From Kribbella pittospori (GTDB lineage Bacteria > Actinomycetota > Actinomycetes > Propionibacteriales > Kribbellaceae): a DNA stretch of 64,000 bases. Position numbers and translations under genes: made by a program. The DNA lies in assembly GCF_004331465.1 (NCBI RefSeq), contig NZ_SJKB01000005.1:186001-250000 (forward strand). Reading direction: 5' to 3'. Every line of letters begins with the position of its first letter. Within the stretch, counting starts at the first letter, position 1. Of this stretch, positions 16,649-26,062 are shown in pieces. A model generated the notes under the pieces. The model was not told the origin of the DNA and did not search any database. It worked only from the letters and a program-made list of their open reading frames with translations.

Positions 16649-17397
16649 GCATCATTCGGCCGTACGGCGACACCACCGGCGACGGGATGGTGCAGCTGTC
16701 GTTCACGCTGCCGATCCCTCACGACAAGCGGGCCGAGGGCGCCGCCGTACAACTGGCGAACAAGATGGGGATGGATCCGGCGCTGGTCGTACATGCCAAG
16801 GCGATGGGGCCGGACTTCACCTTCTTCGTCGTGTACGGACCGGTGAACCACCTCGTCGACACCTCCAAGGTCGAGGTGATCGAGCGCGACTACCCGTTGC
16901 TCTCGCCGAAGGAGGTGAACCTGGCGATCCGCAAGAGCTTGCGCCGCCGGCTCACCGTGGTCGGCGCCTGCATCGGCACCGACGCGCACACCGTCGGCAT
17001 CGACGCGATCATGAACATCAAGGGGTTCGCGGGGGAGAAGGGTCTGGAGTACTACCGCGAGCTGAAGGTGGTGAACCTCGGCGCCCAGGTCGCCGTACCG
17101 GAGCTGGTCCGCCGGGCCAAGGCGGAGAAGGCGGACGCGATCCTGGTCTCGCAGGTGGTCACCCAGCGCGAGGCGCATGTGCTGAACACCAAGGAGATGT
17201 CGGCCGCGTTCCGGGAGGCGTACGCCGAGGACGCGCGACCGGTGTTGGTTGCCGGCGGCCCCCGTTTCACCGAGCAGATGGCCGGCGAACTCGGCGTCGA
17301 GCGCGTGTTCGGTCGTGGCACCACACCAGGCGAAGTGGCCAGCTATCTGGTCGATGCACTGGTGACGAAGCGAGTCCCTGCGAAGAGGAGTGCATAG
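16645..17397 (+). CDS. kamE: Lysine 5,6-aminomutase beta subunit
   Basis: A 250-residue subunit that carries adenosylcobalamin and part of the PLP site. The base-off cobalamin motif DxHxxG is DAHTVG (His115), the lower axial ligand. Lys126, eleven residues later, has the same spacing as the His133/Lys144 pair known in the clostridial enzyme, so it probably forms the PLP aldimine. NLGAQVAVPELV and ILVSQVVTQREAH are typical. The ATG at 16645 overlaps the kamD stop; the upstream open frame inside kamD was discarded. The next gene begins immediately after its stop. Confidence 0.95.
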   Translation: MSIIRPYGDTTGDGMVQLSFTLPIPHDKRAEGAAVQLANKMGMDPALVVHAKAMGPDFTFFVVYGPVNHLVDTSKVEVIERDYPLLSPKEVNLAIRKSLRRRLTVVGACIGTDAHTVGIDAIMNIKGFAGEKGLEYYRELKVVNLGAQVAVPELVRRAKAEKADAILVSQVVTQREAHVLNTKEMSAAFREAYAEDARPVLVAGGPRFTEQMAGELGVERVFGRGTTPGEVASYLVDALVTKRVPAKRSA

Positions 17398-17787
17398 GTG
17401 TCAAAGGCAACTATCGGCCTGAGTGCGACGCATCGGCGCTATGTGCCCTACAGCCATGCGCACTACGCCGGCAATCTGGTCGACGGCGCGTACGTGCTCG
17501 GGCTGTTCGGCGACGTCGCGACCGAGGTGTGCATCCAGGCCGACGGCGACGAGGGCCTGTTCGCGTCGTACTCCGACGTGCAGTTCCTGCAGCCGTTGCG
17601 GGCCGGCGACGTTGTGGAGGTGACAGGAACCATCAGCCGGGTCGGCAATCGCAGCCGTGAGATCGATTTCAGCGCCTCGGTGGTCTGCCGCGGCCGTCCG
17701 GACGTGTCCGCGTCGGCGGCCGAGGTGCTGTCGGAACCGCTTGTGATCACGCGCGCAAAAGGAGTGGTCGTCGTACCGTTTGGGTGA
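17398..17787 (+). CDS. kal: 3-aminobutyryl-CoA ammonia-lyase (hotdog fold)
   Basis: A 129-residue single hotdog-domain protein (YVPYSHAHYAGNLVDGAYVLGLFGD, shown in part; then LQPLRAGDVVEVTG). In the lysine fermentation pathway Kal removes ammonia from 3-aminobutyryl-CoA to give crotonyl-CoA. Size and last position in the operon match Kal in known clusters. The GTG start directly follows the kamE stop, with GAAGAGGAG upstream. A thioesterase-like hotdog of other function is possible, but context makes Kal the best call. Crotonyl-CoA would enter general fatty acid oxidation encoded elsewhere. Confidence 0.88.
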   Translation: MSKATIGLSATHRRYVPYSHAHYAGNLVDGAYVLGLFGDVATEVCIQADGDEGLFASYSDVQFLQPLRAGDVVEVTGTISRVGNRSREIDFSASVVCRGRPDVSASAAEVLSEPLVITRAKGVVVVPFG

Positions 17788-18389
17788 CGAATAGTTGCCC
17801 AGGGTAACGATCACGTGGAGTGCCGAGACGGCTCTGTAACGTGACCCGGCTGAAGTTTCCTCGTTTTTCCAGTGAGTACAGCCGAATGTGTTACAACGGC
17901 CTCAAGGAGCCGCTGGAGAGGTTGACACCGTCGCCGTCAGCGAGCATCGTTTTGGGAGTCGTCATATCCCGTTTTATCAACGGTCACACGAAGTTCGGCC
18001 ACCGGATGATCCCGCGACGCTGACCAGGCCAGTGCCAGGCCTGAGTCGACGGGGGCTGAGATCGCCGGTGGTTAGCCCCCCGCGGGGCAGAGGTGGAAGA
18101 GGCTCGGCGGCCAGTAGACAACAGCCGGACGGTTCGCAGCCAGCGGTCCGACGGTTGGTCCGAAGGAGCGCCGAGCCTCTTTCCTTATGGCCGGGCCCCG
18201 GACTTCACCGACAGTGAACGCCGACCCGCTTATTTCTGAGGCCTTTTCACTTCCTCGCACTCTGCTGATCTCCCTTCACTTTCCGCGATCGCTGCCTATT
18301 GGCTACTGACCGGATACATTGGCGTGTCCGGAACGTTGTACGGTCGTGCGACCGGCGTCCGCCGGGCAGTGAGGACAAGGGGATACCGC
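17788..18389 (+). other. Non-coding stretch between kal and lnt
   Basis: About 600 bases without a convincing protein gene; short open frames here lack ribosome sites and family signal. The stretch holds a consensus TTGACA at 17922-17927, a C-rich hairpin (GCCCC/GGGGC near 18075-18088), a long stem at 18098-18180 followed by T-rich sequence, and a weak -10-like TACATT (18315-18320) before lnt. Confidence 0.6.
17945..18186 (+). ncRNA. Candidate structured small RNA
   Basis: A perfect TTGACA (17922-17927) is followed 17 bases later by CATCGT, which would start a transcript near 17957. It would end in a 12-base perfect stem (AGAGGCTCGGCG at 18098-18109 with CGCCGAGCCTCT at 18169-18180) followed by TTCCTT. 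Between the stem arms a second nested pairing (CGGAC with GTCCG) is possible, and upstream GCCCC-CCGC-GGGGC forms a tight hairpin. The transcript would be about 230 bases. I could not match it to a known RNA family. Alternatively the distal stem is only a terminator for the lysine operon. Confidence 0.35.
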
Positions 18390-19955
18390 GTGGACCGTTT
18401 GAAGGCTCTGGAACGCGTCCTGCCGAGGGTTGCGGTGGCCGCCGGCGCCGGCGCGCTACTCGGCCTGGCCTTCGAACCGCACGACCACCCCTGGCTGACG
18501 ATCATCGCCGTACCGCTCTTCCTGGCCGCGCTGAACGGCGCCTCCGCCAAGGCGGGCTTCCTGATCGGCGCCGGCTTCGGCATCACCTACTACGCGGTCC
18601 TGGTCCCTTGGCTCACGGTCATCGGCGGCGACGCCGCGATCGCGCTGGCCATCCTCGAGGGGCTGTTCTATGCGGTCTTCGGGTTGTTCGCGACGCAGGT
18701 GCTGAAACTCAAGCTGTGGATGTTGTGGATCCCGTGCATGTGGGTCGCGACCGAGTTCGCCGCCGCCTCCGTTCCGTTCGGCGGCTTCCCGTGGGGCCGG
18801 CTCGCGTGGGCGCTCTCGGACTCCCCGGTCGGCAGGCTGGCGTCATTCGTCGGCATCCCGGGGCTGAGCTTCGTCGTCGCGCTGCTCGGAGTCCTCGTGT
18901 ACGCCGTACTGCGATTGGAGAGCGGCCTGCGGCTCCGGATCGTCGCGCTGGTTGCCGGTGTGGCGATCGTCGGCGGCAGCTCGCTGATCGACCTCTCGAC
19001 CGAGGGCAACGGCAAGACCGTGACCGCGGCGATGGTGCAGGGCAATGTGCCTGGCAAGGGCCTGGAGTTCCTCGGCCGCGCCCGGACCGTCACGCGCAAC
19101 CACCTGGCCGCGACGCTCGACCTGCAGAAGCGGGTCGAGGAGGGCACCGAGGCCAAGCCGGACGTGGTGATCTGGCCGGAGAACTCGACCGACATCGATC
19201 CGTTCCAGGACTCCGAGACCAAGGCGGACATCGAGGAGGCGGTCAAGGCCGTCGGCGTACCGATCCTGGTCGGCGCGGTCCTCGACGGCCCAGGACCGAA
19301 CGAGCGGCAGACCACCGGCGTCGTCTGGGACCCGGTCAGCGGACCCGGCCAGATCTATGCCAAGCGGCACCCGGTGCCCTTCGGTGAGTACATCCCCTTC
19401 CGCGACCAGCTGCTGCCGTACATCAAGCGCCTCGAGATGATCGGCCGGCAGACCGCGCCCGGCAAGGTCCCCGGCGTGATGCCGATCCGCGGCGTCACGT
19501 ACGGCGATGTGATCTGCTTCGAGCTCGCCTACGACAACGTCATCTCGGACGTGGTCAAGGGCGGTGCGCAGGTCCTCGTGGTGCAGACGAACAACGCGAC
19601 GTACGGCGACACCGGGCAGCCCGAGCAGCAGTTCGCGATCACGCGGATGCGGGCGATCGAGACCGGCCGGACCGTACTGATCGCGTCGACCAGCGGGATC
19701 TCCGGCGTGATCCAGCCGGACGGCAAGGTCGAGCACAAGTCCGGCCAGTTCGTCCGCGACGTGTACGTCGCGAACGTGCCGATCCGGGACACGGAAACGC
19801 TGGCCATCAAGCTCGGCGGCTGGCCGCAGTGGATCCTGACCGGGCTGGGCATCCTCGGCATCGTGCTGGCGATCGTCGCCCGTCGCCGACGGCGGGAGGA
19901 CGGGCCGGAGGCGCCGCCCGCGCCGACGCGGAGCCGCGAGAAGGTCCCGGCCTGA
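18390..19955 (+). CDS. lnt: Apolipoprotein N-acyltransferase
   Basis: A 521-residue inner-membrane enzyme that adds the third acyl chain to lipoproteins. The N-terminal half has about six membrane helices. The nitrilase-like domain carries the triad Glu264 (WPENSTD), Lys325 (YAKRHPVPFGEYIP) and Cys376 (VICFELAYDN). A C-terminal helix (residues about 490-510) is followed by a basic tail. I start at GTG 18390, behind AAGGGG; an in-frame GTG at 18324 would add 22 residues. The gene is followed by fxsA, and in many actinobacteria a polyprenol mannosyltransferase (ppm) sits between or fused; none is seen here. Confidence 0.94.
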   Translation: MDRLKALERVLPRVAVAAGAGALLGLAFEPHDHPWLTIIAVPLFLAALNGASAKAGFLIGAGFGITYYAVLVPWLTVIGGDAAIALAILEGLFYAVFGLFATQVLKLKLWMLWIPCMWVATEFAAASVPFGGFPWGRLAWALSDSPVGRLASFVGIPGLSFVVALLGVLVYAVLRLESGLRLRIVALVAGVAIVGGSSLIDLSTEGNGKTVTAAMVQGNVPGKGLEFLGRARTVTRNHLAATLDLQKRVEEGTEAKPDVVIWPENSTDIDPFQDSETKADIEEAVKAVGVPILVGAVLDGPGPNERQTTGVVWDPVSGPGQIYAKRHPVPFGEYIPFRDQLLPYIKRLEMIGRQTAPGKVPGVMPIRGVTYGDVICFELAYDNVISDVVKGGAQVLVVQTNNATYGDTGQPEQQFAITRMRAIETGRTVLIASTSGISGVIQPDGKVEHKSGQFVRDVYVANVPIRDTETLAIKLGGWPQWILTGLGILGIVLAIVARRRRREDGPEAPPAPTRSREKVPA

Positions 19956-20010
19956 GCCCGTGCTTTCCCCGGTGCGCAACACTGGAGGGAATCGCCGGAA
20001 GGGGTAGGAC

Positions 20011-20496
20011 ATGCCGTGGCTCGTAGCGCTGGCGCTGCTGGTGGTGCCGATCGTGGAGATCTTCGTGATCATCCAGATCGGCCAGGTGATCGGCGGCTGG
20101 CCGACGGTCGGGCTGCTGCTCGTCGAGAGCGCGCTCGGCGCGTGGATCATCAAGCGCGAGGGACGCCGCGCGTGGAACGCGCTGCAGTCCGCCCTGCAGA
20201 CCGGCAAGATGCCCGGGCGTGAGCTGTCCGACGCGGCCCTCGTCCTGGTCGGCGGCACGCTGCTGCTGACGCCGGGCTTCGTGACCGACATCTTCGGGTT
20301 CTTCTTCGTCCTGCCCTTCACCCGCCCGCTGGCCCGGCGTGGCATGCACGCCTTCCTGGGCCGCCGCGTCGCCACCCAGTTCGGCGGCGCGAACCTCGGC
20401 GGCTTCATCCCCGGCGCCGGTCCAGGCCAGCCGCCGAGACATTCCCAGGACGACGTCATCCAGGGCGAGGTCATCGACCCCGACCAGAAACAGTAG
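20011..20496 (+). CDS. fxsA: FxsA family membrane protein
   Basis: A 161-residue protein. The first 30 residues contain two closely spaced hydrophobic stretches (LVALALLVVPIVEIFVIIQI), then the family signature GWPTVGLLLVESALGAWIIK and a GTLLLTPGFVTDIFGF segment forming the last helices, with a cytoplasmic Gly/Pro tail. E. coli FxsA relieves phage T7 exclusion by F, but its normal role is not understood. The gene follows lnt by 55 bases with a ribosome site GGAAGGGG, so it is probably co-transcribed. Confidence 0.93.
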   Translation: MPWLVALALLVVPIVEIFVIIQIGQVIGGWPTVGLLLVESALGAWIIKREGRRAWNALQSALQTGKMPGRELSDAALVLVGGTLLLTPGFVTDIFGFFFVLPFTRPLARRGMHAFLGRRVATQFGGANLGGFIPGAGPGQPPRHSQDDVIQGEVIDPDQKQ

Positions 20497-20602
20497 CGCC
20501 CGGCGTACCGACTATCCCTCCGCGCCCCGGTCGCGCCCCGCCGTCCCGCCGCAGTCCCCGCACCCCCGCCGTACGCCGAGGTCCCCGCCGCACGAGTTGA
20601 CC

Positions 20603-20766
20603 TTGTGCACCGCTCGACCACGCTCAGCGCGCCACGGCGGTCGAGTGGTGCTCAAAGTCGCGGTGTGGTGGAGGTCGGGCCGCCGCGGGTCCGCCGTACG
20701 AGGCGACATTGTGCACGGGCCGACCACGATCCGCGCGCCGTGGTGGTCGAGGGGCGCTCAAAGTCG
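20603..20766. repeat. Two imperfect 58-base direct repeats with internal inverted repeats
   Basis: Units at 20603-20660 and 20709-20766 both begin with TTGTGCAC and end with GCTCAAAGTCG, 106 bases apart start to start. Each contains its own inverted repeat: CTCGACC/GGTCGAG in the first, CGACCAC/GTGGTCG in the second, so pairing is kept while the bases differ. They fill the 307-base gap between fxsA and the SGNH hydrolase, whose genes converge. I see no protein gene in this gap. Confidence 0.7.
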
Positions 20767-20803
20767 GGTCGAGGGGGGAGAGAGCGGTTGCGAGAGAGGC
20801 TGG

Positions 20804-21970
20804 TCAGGCGAACGGTCCCTTGACCGCGAAGGCGTAGTCGGCGAACCGCTCGGCCATCACGCGATGGGTCTCGCCGTCGGGATGCAGATCGTCCGGCAGC
20901 GGTCGTACGGCGTTGTCCGCCTCGCCGTACAGGACACGGCCGTCGAGGTAGTGCAGGTTCGGGTCGTCGGCAGCCCGTTGCTCGACGATCCGCGAGAGCT
21001 CGGCGCGGATGACGGACAACGTCAGCTTGCCGGCCGCGACCTCCGCCGGATCCCCGGTTGCCGCGAACCGGAGTTTGCCTTCACCCAACGCGGACAGGTC
21101 CCAGCCCGTCGGTCCCGGGGTGTTCTCGTGGATCGGGCAGAGGATCGGGGAGACGACCAGCAGCGGTGTCGTCGGGTGGCCGTCGCGGATGGTGTCCAGG
21201 AAGCCGTGGACCGCCGGGGTGAACCCGCGCAGCCGCAGTACGTCGGTGTTCACCACGTTGATGCCCAGCTTGACGCTGATGAGGTCAGCCGGCGTGTCCC
21301 GCATGGTGCGTGCCGTGAACGGCTGCAGGAGTGAGCTGCCGGCGAAGCCCAGGTTGATCAGCTCCACGTCACCGTGAGCGGCGGCCAACGCCGGCCAGGT
21401 GCCCGTCGGGCTGGAGGCGTCGGAGCCGTGGCTGATCGAGCTGCCGTGGTGCAACCACACCCGCCGGCCGCCGGCCGGGATCGGCTCGACCGGCGCATCG
21501 GTGCGCAGGGCAACGAGTTCGGTGGTCTCGTTGTGCGGCAGCCAGAGCTCGACGGTCTTCAGGTCGTCGCTCAGCTCGCCGAAGCGCAGCGTGCCCGACT
21601 CGCCGCGCCGGGTCTCGGTCGCTCCGGTCATCAGGTCGATCGTGACGACGTCACCGGCGTCCACACTCGCCTGCCCGATCAGCTTGCCGTCGACAACGAA
21701 GTCGTAGACACCGTCCGGCCGCGCCGGTGCGCCCACGTAGTCCCGCTTGGTAGGCAACGTCTCCAGCTCGACGATCGTCGCGCGGGTTCGGAATGCCAAC
21801 CGCACCCCGGATGGTTGCGCCTCGGCCATTTCGAGCTGGCCGTCGTCGTACTGCCGCCTCGCCCACGCGGGCAACCGATGCGGCAGGACGCCGCGATCGG
21901 TCTGTTCGAGGTCGAGCGCGCCGCGCAGGAGGTGGAGGGTGATGGGCGTCGGGATCAGAGGGCCGGCCAC
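20804..21970 (-). CDS. SGNH/GDSL-family hydrolase
   Basis: A 388-residue protein with a beta-rich N-terminal domain (about 1-170) and a C-terminal SGNH esterase fold. The nucleophile block is HHGSSISHG, followed by LGFAGSS, KLGINVVN (the Asn block) and the catalytic pair in DDLHPDG. No signal peptide is visible, so it is probably cytoplasmic. Relatives deacetylate carbohydrates or act as lipases. The GTG at 21970 is chosen because the conserved N-terminus (PLIPTPITLHLLRG) begins there and a TGAGGG precedes it; the upstream frame runs through the next gene. It may be the last gene of the reverse cassette that begins at 25827. Confidence 0.85.
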   Translation of the reverse strand: MAGPLIPTPITLHLLRGALDLEQTDRGVLPHRLPAWARRQYDDGQLEMAEAQPSGVRLAFRTRATIVELETLPTKRDYVGAPARPDGVYDFVVDGKLIGQASVDAGDVVTIDLMTGATETRRGESGTLRFGELSDDLKTVELWLPHNETTELVALRTDAPVEPIPAGGRRVWLHHGSSISHGSDASSPTGTWPALAAAHGDVELINLGFAGSSLLQPFTARTMRDTPADLISVKLGINVVNTDVLRLRGFTPAVHGFLDTIRDGHPTTPLLVVSPILCPIHENTPGPTGWDLSALGEGKLRFAATGDPAEVAAGKLTLSVIRAELSRIVEQRAADDPNLHYLDGRVLYGEADNAVRPLPDDLHPDGETHRVMAERFADYAFAVKGPFA

Positions 21971-21986
21971 GCCCTCATTATCCGGC

Positions 21987-22559
21987 TCAGCGCGAAGGCG
22001 TCGCGCCCGGGTTGCGGAAGCCGCCGGGGAACGAGCCCTGCCGGACGGTACTCGCGGTGATCGAACCGTCGGCGTTCTGACCGCTGACGACGACCTGCTC
22101 GCCGGCCTTGAGATCGGTCGCCGTCCCCTTGTTGGTGATCTCGTACGTCGTGTCACCGGTCAGCTTGACCGTGACGTTGCCGTTCTGCGTCTTCACCACG
22201 AGCTGCGAGCCGCTCGCCGAGACGACCGTGCCGATCGCCGCGCTGCCCTGCCCACCACCGGGCCGCTGCCCCTGGACCTGACCTTGCCCCTGACCCTGTC
22301 CTTGACCTTGACCGTTCTGACCACGGAAGCCGCCGTACCCGCCGCCGAAGCGACCCGCCTGCGGCGACTGCGTCGTACTGTCCGAAGCGAAGGCCGCGTG
22401 GAGACCTGCGCCGCCGGCCAGGCCGACGGCCAGCACGACAACGCCGGCGAGAATCGCGGTCGCGATCGGCAGGTTGAGGGTCTTCTTCGGCTCGAGCGCC
22501 GTGTCGACCTCCTCGTCGGACCCGATCTGGGCGAACTCATCGGGCGTCTGGTTGCTCAT
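21987..22559 (-). CDS. Membrane-anchored secreted protein with DUF5666-like domain
   Basis: A 190-residue protein: a cytoplasmic N-terminus of about 30 residues, one membrane helix (IATAILAGVVVLAVGLAGGAG), a Gly/Gln repeat linker with repeated GQ pairs, then a small beta domain (IGTVVSASGSQLVVKTQNG, VTYEITNKGTA-like) resembling DUF5666/OB-fold modules. It would sit outside the membrane. It follows the permease gene by 13 bases, so it belongs to the MacAB-like cassette, perhaps as an accessory extracytoplasmic part. ATG at 22559 is preferred over one 33 bases upstream because it starts the conserved acidic N-terminus. Confidence 0.82.
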   Translation of the reverse strand: MSNQTPDEFAQIGSDEEVDTALEPKKTLNLPIATAILAGVVVLAVGLAGGAGLHAAFASDSTTQSPQAGRFGGGYGGFRGQNGQGQGQGQGQGQVQGQRPGGGQGSAAIGTVVSASGSQLVVKTQNGNVTVKLTGDTTYEITNKGTATDLKAGEQVVVSGQNADGSITASTVRQGSFPGGFRNPGATPSR

Positions 22560-22572
22560 CGGAGAGCCTCTC

Positions 22573-23798
22573 TCACTCGTGACGTAGTGCATCGATGGGA
22601 CGGAGTCCGGCAGCGCGGTGCGCCGGCATGCTGCCGAAGAACAGGCCGACGGCCGCGGACACGCCCAGGGCGAGCCCGATCGACGACGGCACCAGCACCG
22701 GTTGCACCCCGGCCAGCTGGAAGCGGGTGACGATCAGCGCGACGGCGACACCGACCGCGCCGCCGATCAGACTCAGCAGGGTCGCCTCGATCAGGAACTG
22801 CCCGAGGATCGTCCGCCGCCGTGCGCCGAGTGCCTTGCGAATCCCGATCTCCCGGGTCCGCTCGGTGACGGTGACCAGCATGATGTTGGTGACCCCGATC
22901 CCGCCCACGACCAGGCTGATCGCGGCGACCGTCGCCAGCAGCGCGGTGAAGGTCGCGGCGGTGTCCTGGCTGGTCTGCAGGATCTGCGCCGAGTTGGTGA
23001 TCCGGAACGGCGACGTCTGGTCGGTCGGCACCTGGTGCCGCGCGGTCAGCAACTGGGTGACCTCGGCCTGCGCGGTGTCGACCCGATCTTTGTCCGCCGC
23101 CTGTACGACGATCTGGTTCAGCGGACCGTACCCGGCCTGGGTCGCGCGCAGGGTGCTGATCGGCACGATCGCGGTCGCGTTCGGATCCGAGAACCCGGTG
23201 CTGTCCTTGCTCGCCAGCACTCCGCGGACGACGAAGTCGACAGCGCCCAGCTTGATCGTCTGGCCGACCGCGGTCGCGGGCCGGGTGAACAACTCGGTCG
23301 CGGCCGTCTGCCCTAGCAGGATGACCCGCTGCGACGTGTCGACGTCCTGCTGAGTGAAGGACTGCCCGAGCTCGACCGGTGTGTTGGTGGCCGGCATGTA
23401 CTCCGGCGTCGTACCGATCACCTGGTTGACGGTGTAGCTGGTGTCGCCACTGGTCGCGGTAGCCGAGCTCGTCATCACCGGAGCGACCGCGGAGACGTCG
23501 GGTGCGAGGCGGTCGTCGGCCAGCGCGGCGGCGTCGGCGAGAGTCAGGCTGTACTGCTGGGCCGACGGTCCGGCCTGACCGCGGGCGAAGCCGCCGCCAC
23601 CGCCGGTCGTGGAGACCGTGAGGAGATTGGTGCCCATCGCCTCCAGCCGGGCCTGTACCGCCTTGCCCGAGCCGTTGCCGACAGCAACCAGGACGATGAC
23701 CGCGCCGACTCCGATGGAGACGCCGAGGACGGTCAGCAGGGAGCGCAGCTTGTTCGCGCTGAGGCCGCGCAGGGCGGCGCCCATGAGGTCGCGAGGTG

Positions 23799-23802
<4 letters not shown>
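22573..23802 (-). CDS. MacB-like ABC transporter permease (FtsX domain)
   Basis: A 409-residue permease. The N-terminal segment ALRGLSANKLRSLLTVLGVSIGVGA is the FtsX/MacB start with helix 1. A large extracytoplasmic MacB_PCD domain (about residues 45-250) follows, then three C-terminal helices starting with VGGIGVTNIMLVTVTERTRE and IGIRKALGARR. It pairs with the ATPase encoded upstream (ATGA overlap) and the adaptor at 24484. Such mechanotransmission systems export peptides, lipoproteins or antibiotics, or report envelope stress; the substrate is unknown. Confidence 0.92.
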
Positions 23803-24483
<681 letters not shown>

Positions 24484-24494
<11 letters not shown>

Positions 24495-25827
24495 GGTTGA
24501 CCCCGCCCGCGCCGACCCGGGGGAGCTGACCGTTGCCGAACTGCCCGCCGCCGGGGAGCTGCCCGGTCCGGCCCTGGCCGTTCTGGTTGGCCGTGCCACC
24601 GATCGCACCCTGGAGCAGCTCGACCCGGTCACCCTCGCTCAGTCCGGAGGTGATCTGGGTGAAGCTGTCGCCCCGTACGCCGACCTTGACCTCTCGCGTC
24701 CCGCCGCCGTCGGCCATCGTCACCGTGTACGTCGTACCGCTGGTCGCGACCGCCGTACTCGGGACGTAGAGGGCGTCGGCGGCCTTCGCAGTCTGGACTG
24801 TGACGTTGGCGGTCTGGCCGATCCGGGCGTTCGCGGGGATCTTGGCCAGCGAGAAGGTCGCGGAGTAGGCGACGACGCCGTTGGTCGTAGTCGGGGTCGG
24901 CGACACCGAGGCCAGCGTCGCGGTGAGCGTCGTACCGGGCTCCGCGTTCAGGGTGACGGTGGCCGACTGGCCGGCCTTGATCTTGATCGCGTCCGCTTCC
25001 GGGAAGGACGCGGCCACCTGGAGTGACTTGAGGTCGGAGATGTCGACGAAGCCGGAACCTGAGGTTGTCGTCGTACTCGAGGCGCTGGACCCTGAACCTT
25101 GACCTGAGGTCGAGCCTGCACCGCCTGAACCGCTGCTCGAACTCGAGCCGCCGGTGACCGAGCCGACGCTGCCGTTGATCGCGGTGATCGTGCCGGCGAT
25201 GGGTGCCTTCAGCGTGGTCGCGTCGACCGCGGCCTGCGCGCCCTCCACGTCCTGGTCGGCCTGCTCCTTGTCAGCCTTCGCGCGGGCCAGGCTCGCCTCC
25301 GCGTTGCTCACCGCGACCTCGGGGCTCTGACCTTGGTTCTGGTTCTGACTCTGTGCCTGCTGCCCATTGGTCGGCGTCGGGCTGGGGGAGGCCGACGCCT
25401 CCGCAGCGGCCTCGGCAGCATCCTGCGCGTCGTCCAGCGACTCGCTGGCCGCCGTGACCGAGTTGGCGGCCGCGATCTGGTTCTGGTCGGCGATCCTGAG
25501 TTGCCTCTCGGCGGCGGATGGGTCGACCTTCGCGATCGCGGCGCCCTTGGCGACCACCTGGCCGACCTTGACCAGGATCTGGGTGACTGTGCCGGACGTC
25601 TCGAACTGCGGCGACGCGGTCTGGGAGCTCTGCAGGGTGCCGCTGGAGCTCACGCTGGCGGTCACCTCGCCCCGGGCGACTGCGAAGGTCGGGCGGGTCG
25701 CGCCGGCGGCCGGCGTGTCCTTGCGGAAGAACAGGAAGTACGCCGTGATCGCGATGGCGAGGACGACGGCCACCAGGCAGACATTGAGCAGGCTGAGGCC
25801 ACGGAGCTTGTGGCGGGGTAGCACCAT
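24484..25827 (-). CDS. HlyD/MacA-type membrane fusion protein
   Basis: A 447-residue periplasmic-adaptor-like protein: helix LNVCLVAVVLAIAITAYFLFF near the N-terminus, a lipoyl/barrel-sandwich half (GTVTQILVKVGQVVAKG), an Ala/Gln-rich hairpin (about 110-205), the second half (LKAPIAGTITAING), a Ser/Gly-rich linker and beta-barrel domains. Actinobacteria lack the Gram-negative outer membrane, so it probably links the permease to the cell wall or substrate. ATG at 25827 lies 9 bases after a TAGCGT -10 box, so the mRNA is probably leaderless; GTG 25848 is an alternative. It is first in the cassette. Confidence 0.88.
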
Positions 25828-26006
25828 GGGTGCAGACGCTAAGGACACTTGCTGAGGAACTGATCCCTGATTCCTGGCAACTGGCTGTGAAGTTCGCGCG
25901 TCGTACGACGGACGGTTCGCGACACACCGTGATGTGTGAACGCTCGATGACAGGGCGTCACGACGGTGCTGTCAGGTGCGTACATATGGCTCGGGCATGC
26001 CAAAAT

Positions 26007-26033
26007 GGGAATGATCCGGGCCGGCCGACCGTT
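26007..26033 (+). promoter_or_regulatory. SigR-type promoter of rbpA
   Basis: GGGAAT at 26007-26012, then exactly 18 bases, then GTT at 26031-26033. This is the GGAAT-N18-GTT consensus of the redox-stress sigma factor SigR/SigH in actinobacteria. In Streptomyces coelicolor rbpA is a known SigR target, so the placement 30 bases before the rbpA ATG is fully consistent. Confidence 0.85.
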
Positions 26034-26062
26034 GGCACGGATGACGATCTCGGAGGTTTGAC

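Noticed and set aside
18050..18090. TPP riboswitch-like string GGGGGCTGAGAT
   Set aside because: The CCTGAT core and the other conserved TPP segments are missing, and no thiamine gene follows.
17800..18190. Cobalamin riboswitch, which would be logical near B12-dependent kamDE
   Set aside because: No GCCACTG-type core or matching stems; the stretch is downstream, not upstream, of the B12 enzyme.
22264..22330. Repetitive DNA as a possible CRISPR or minisatellite
   Set aside because: It codes for the Gly/Gln linker of the membrane-anchored protein in frame; units are short and there are no spacers.
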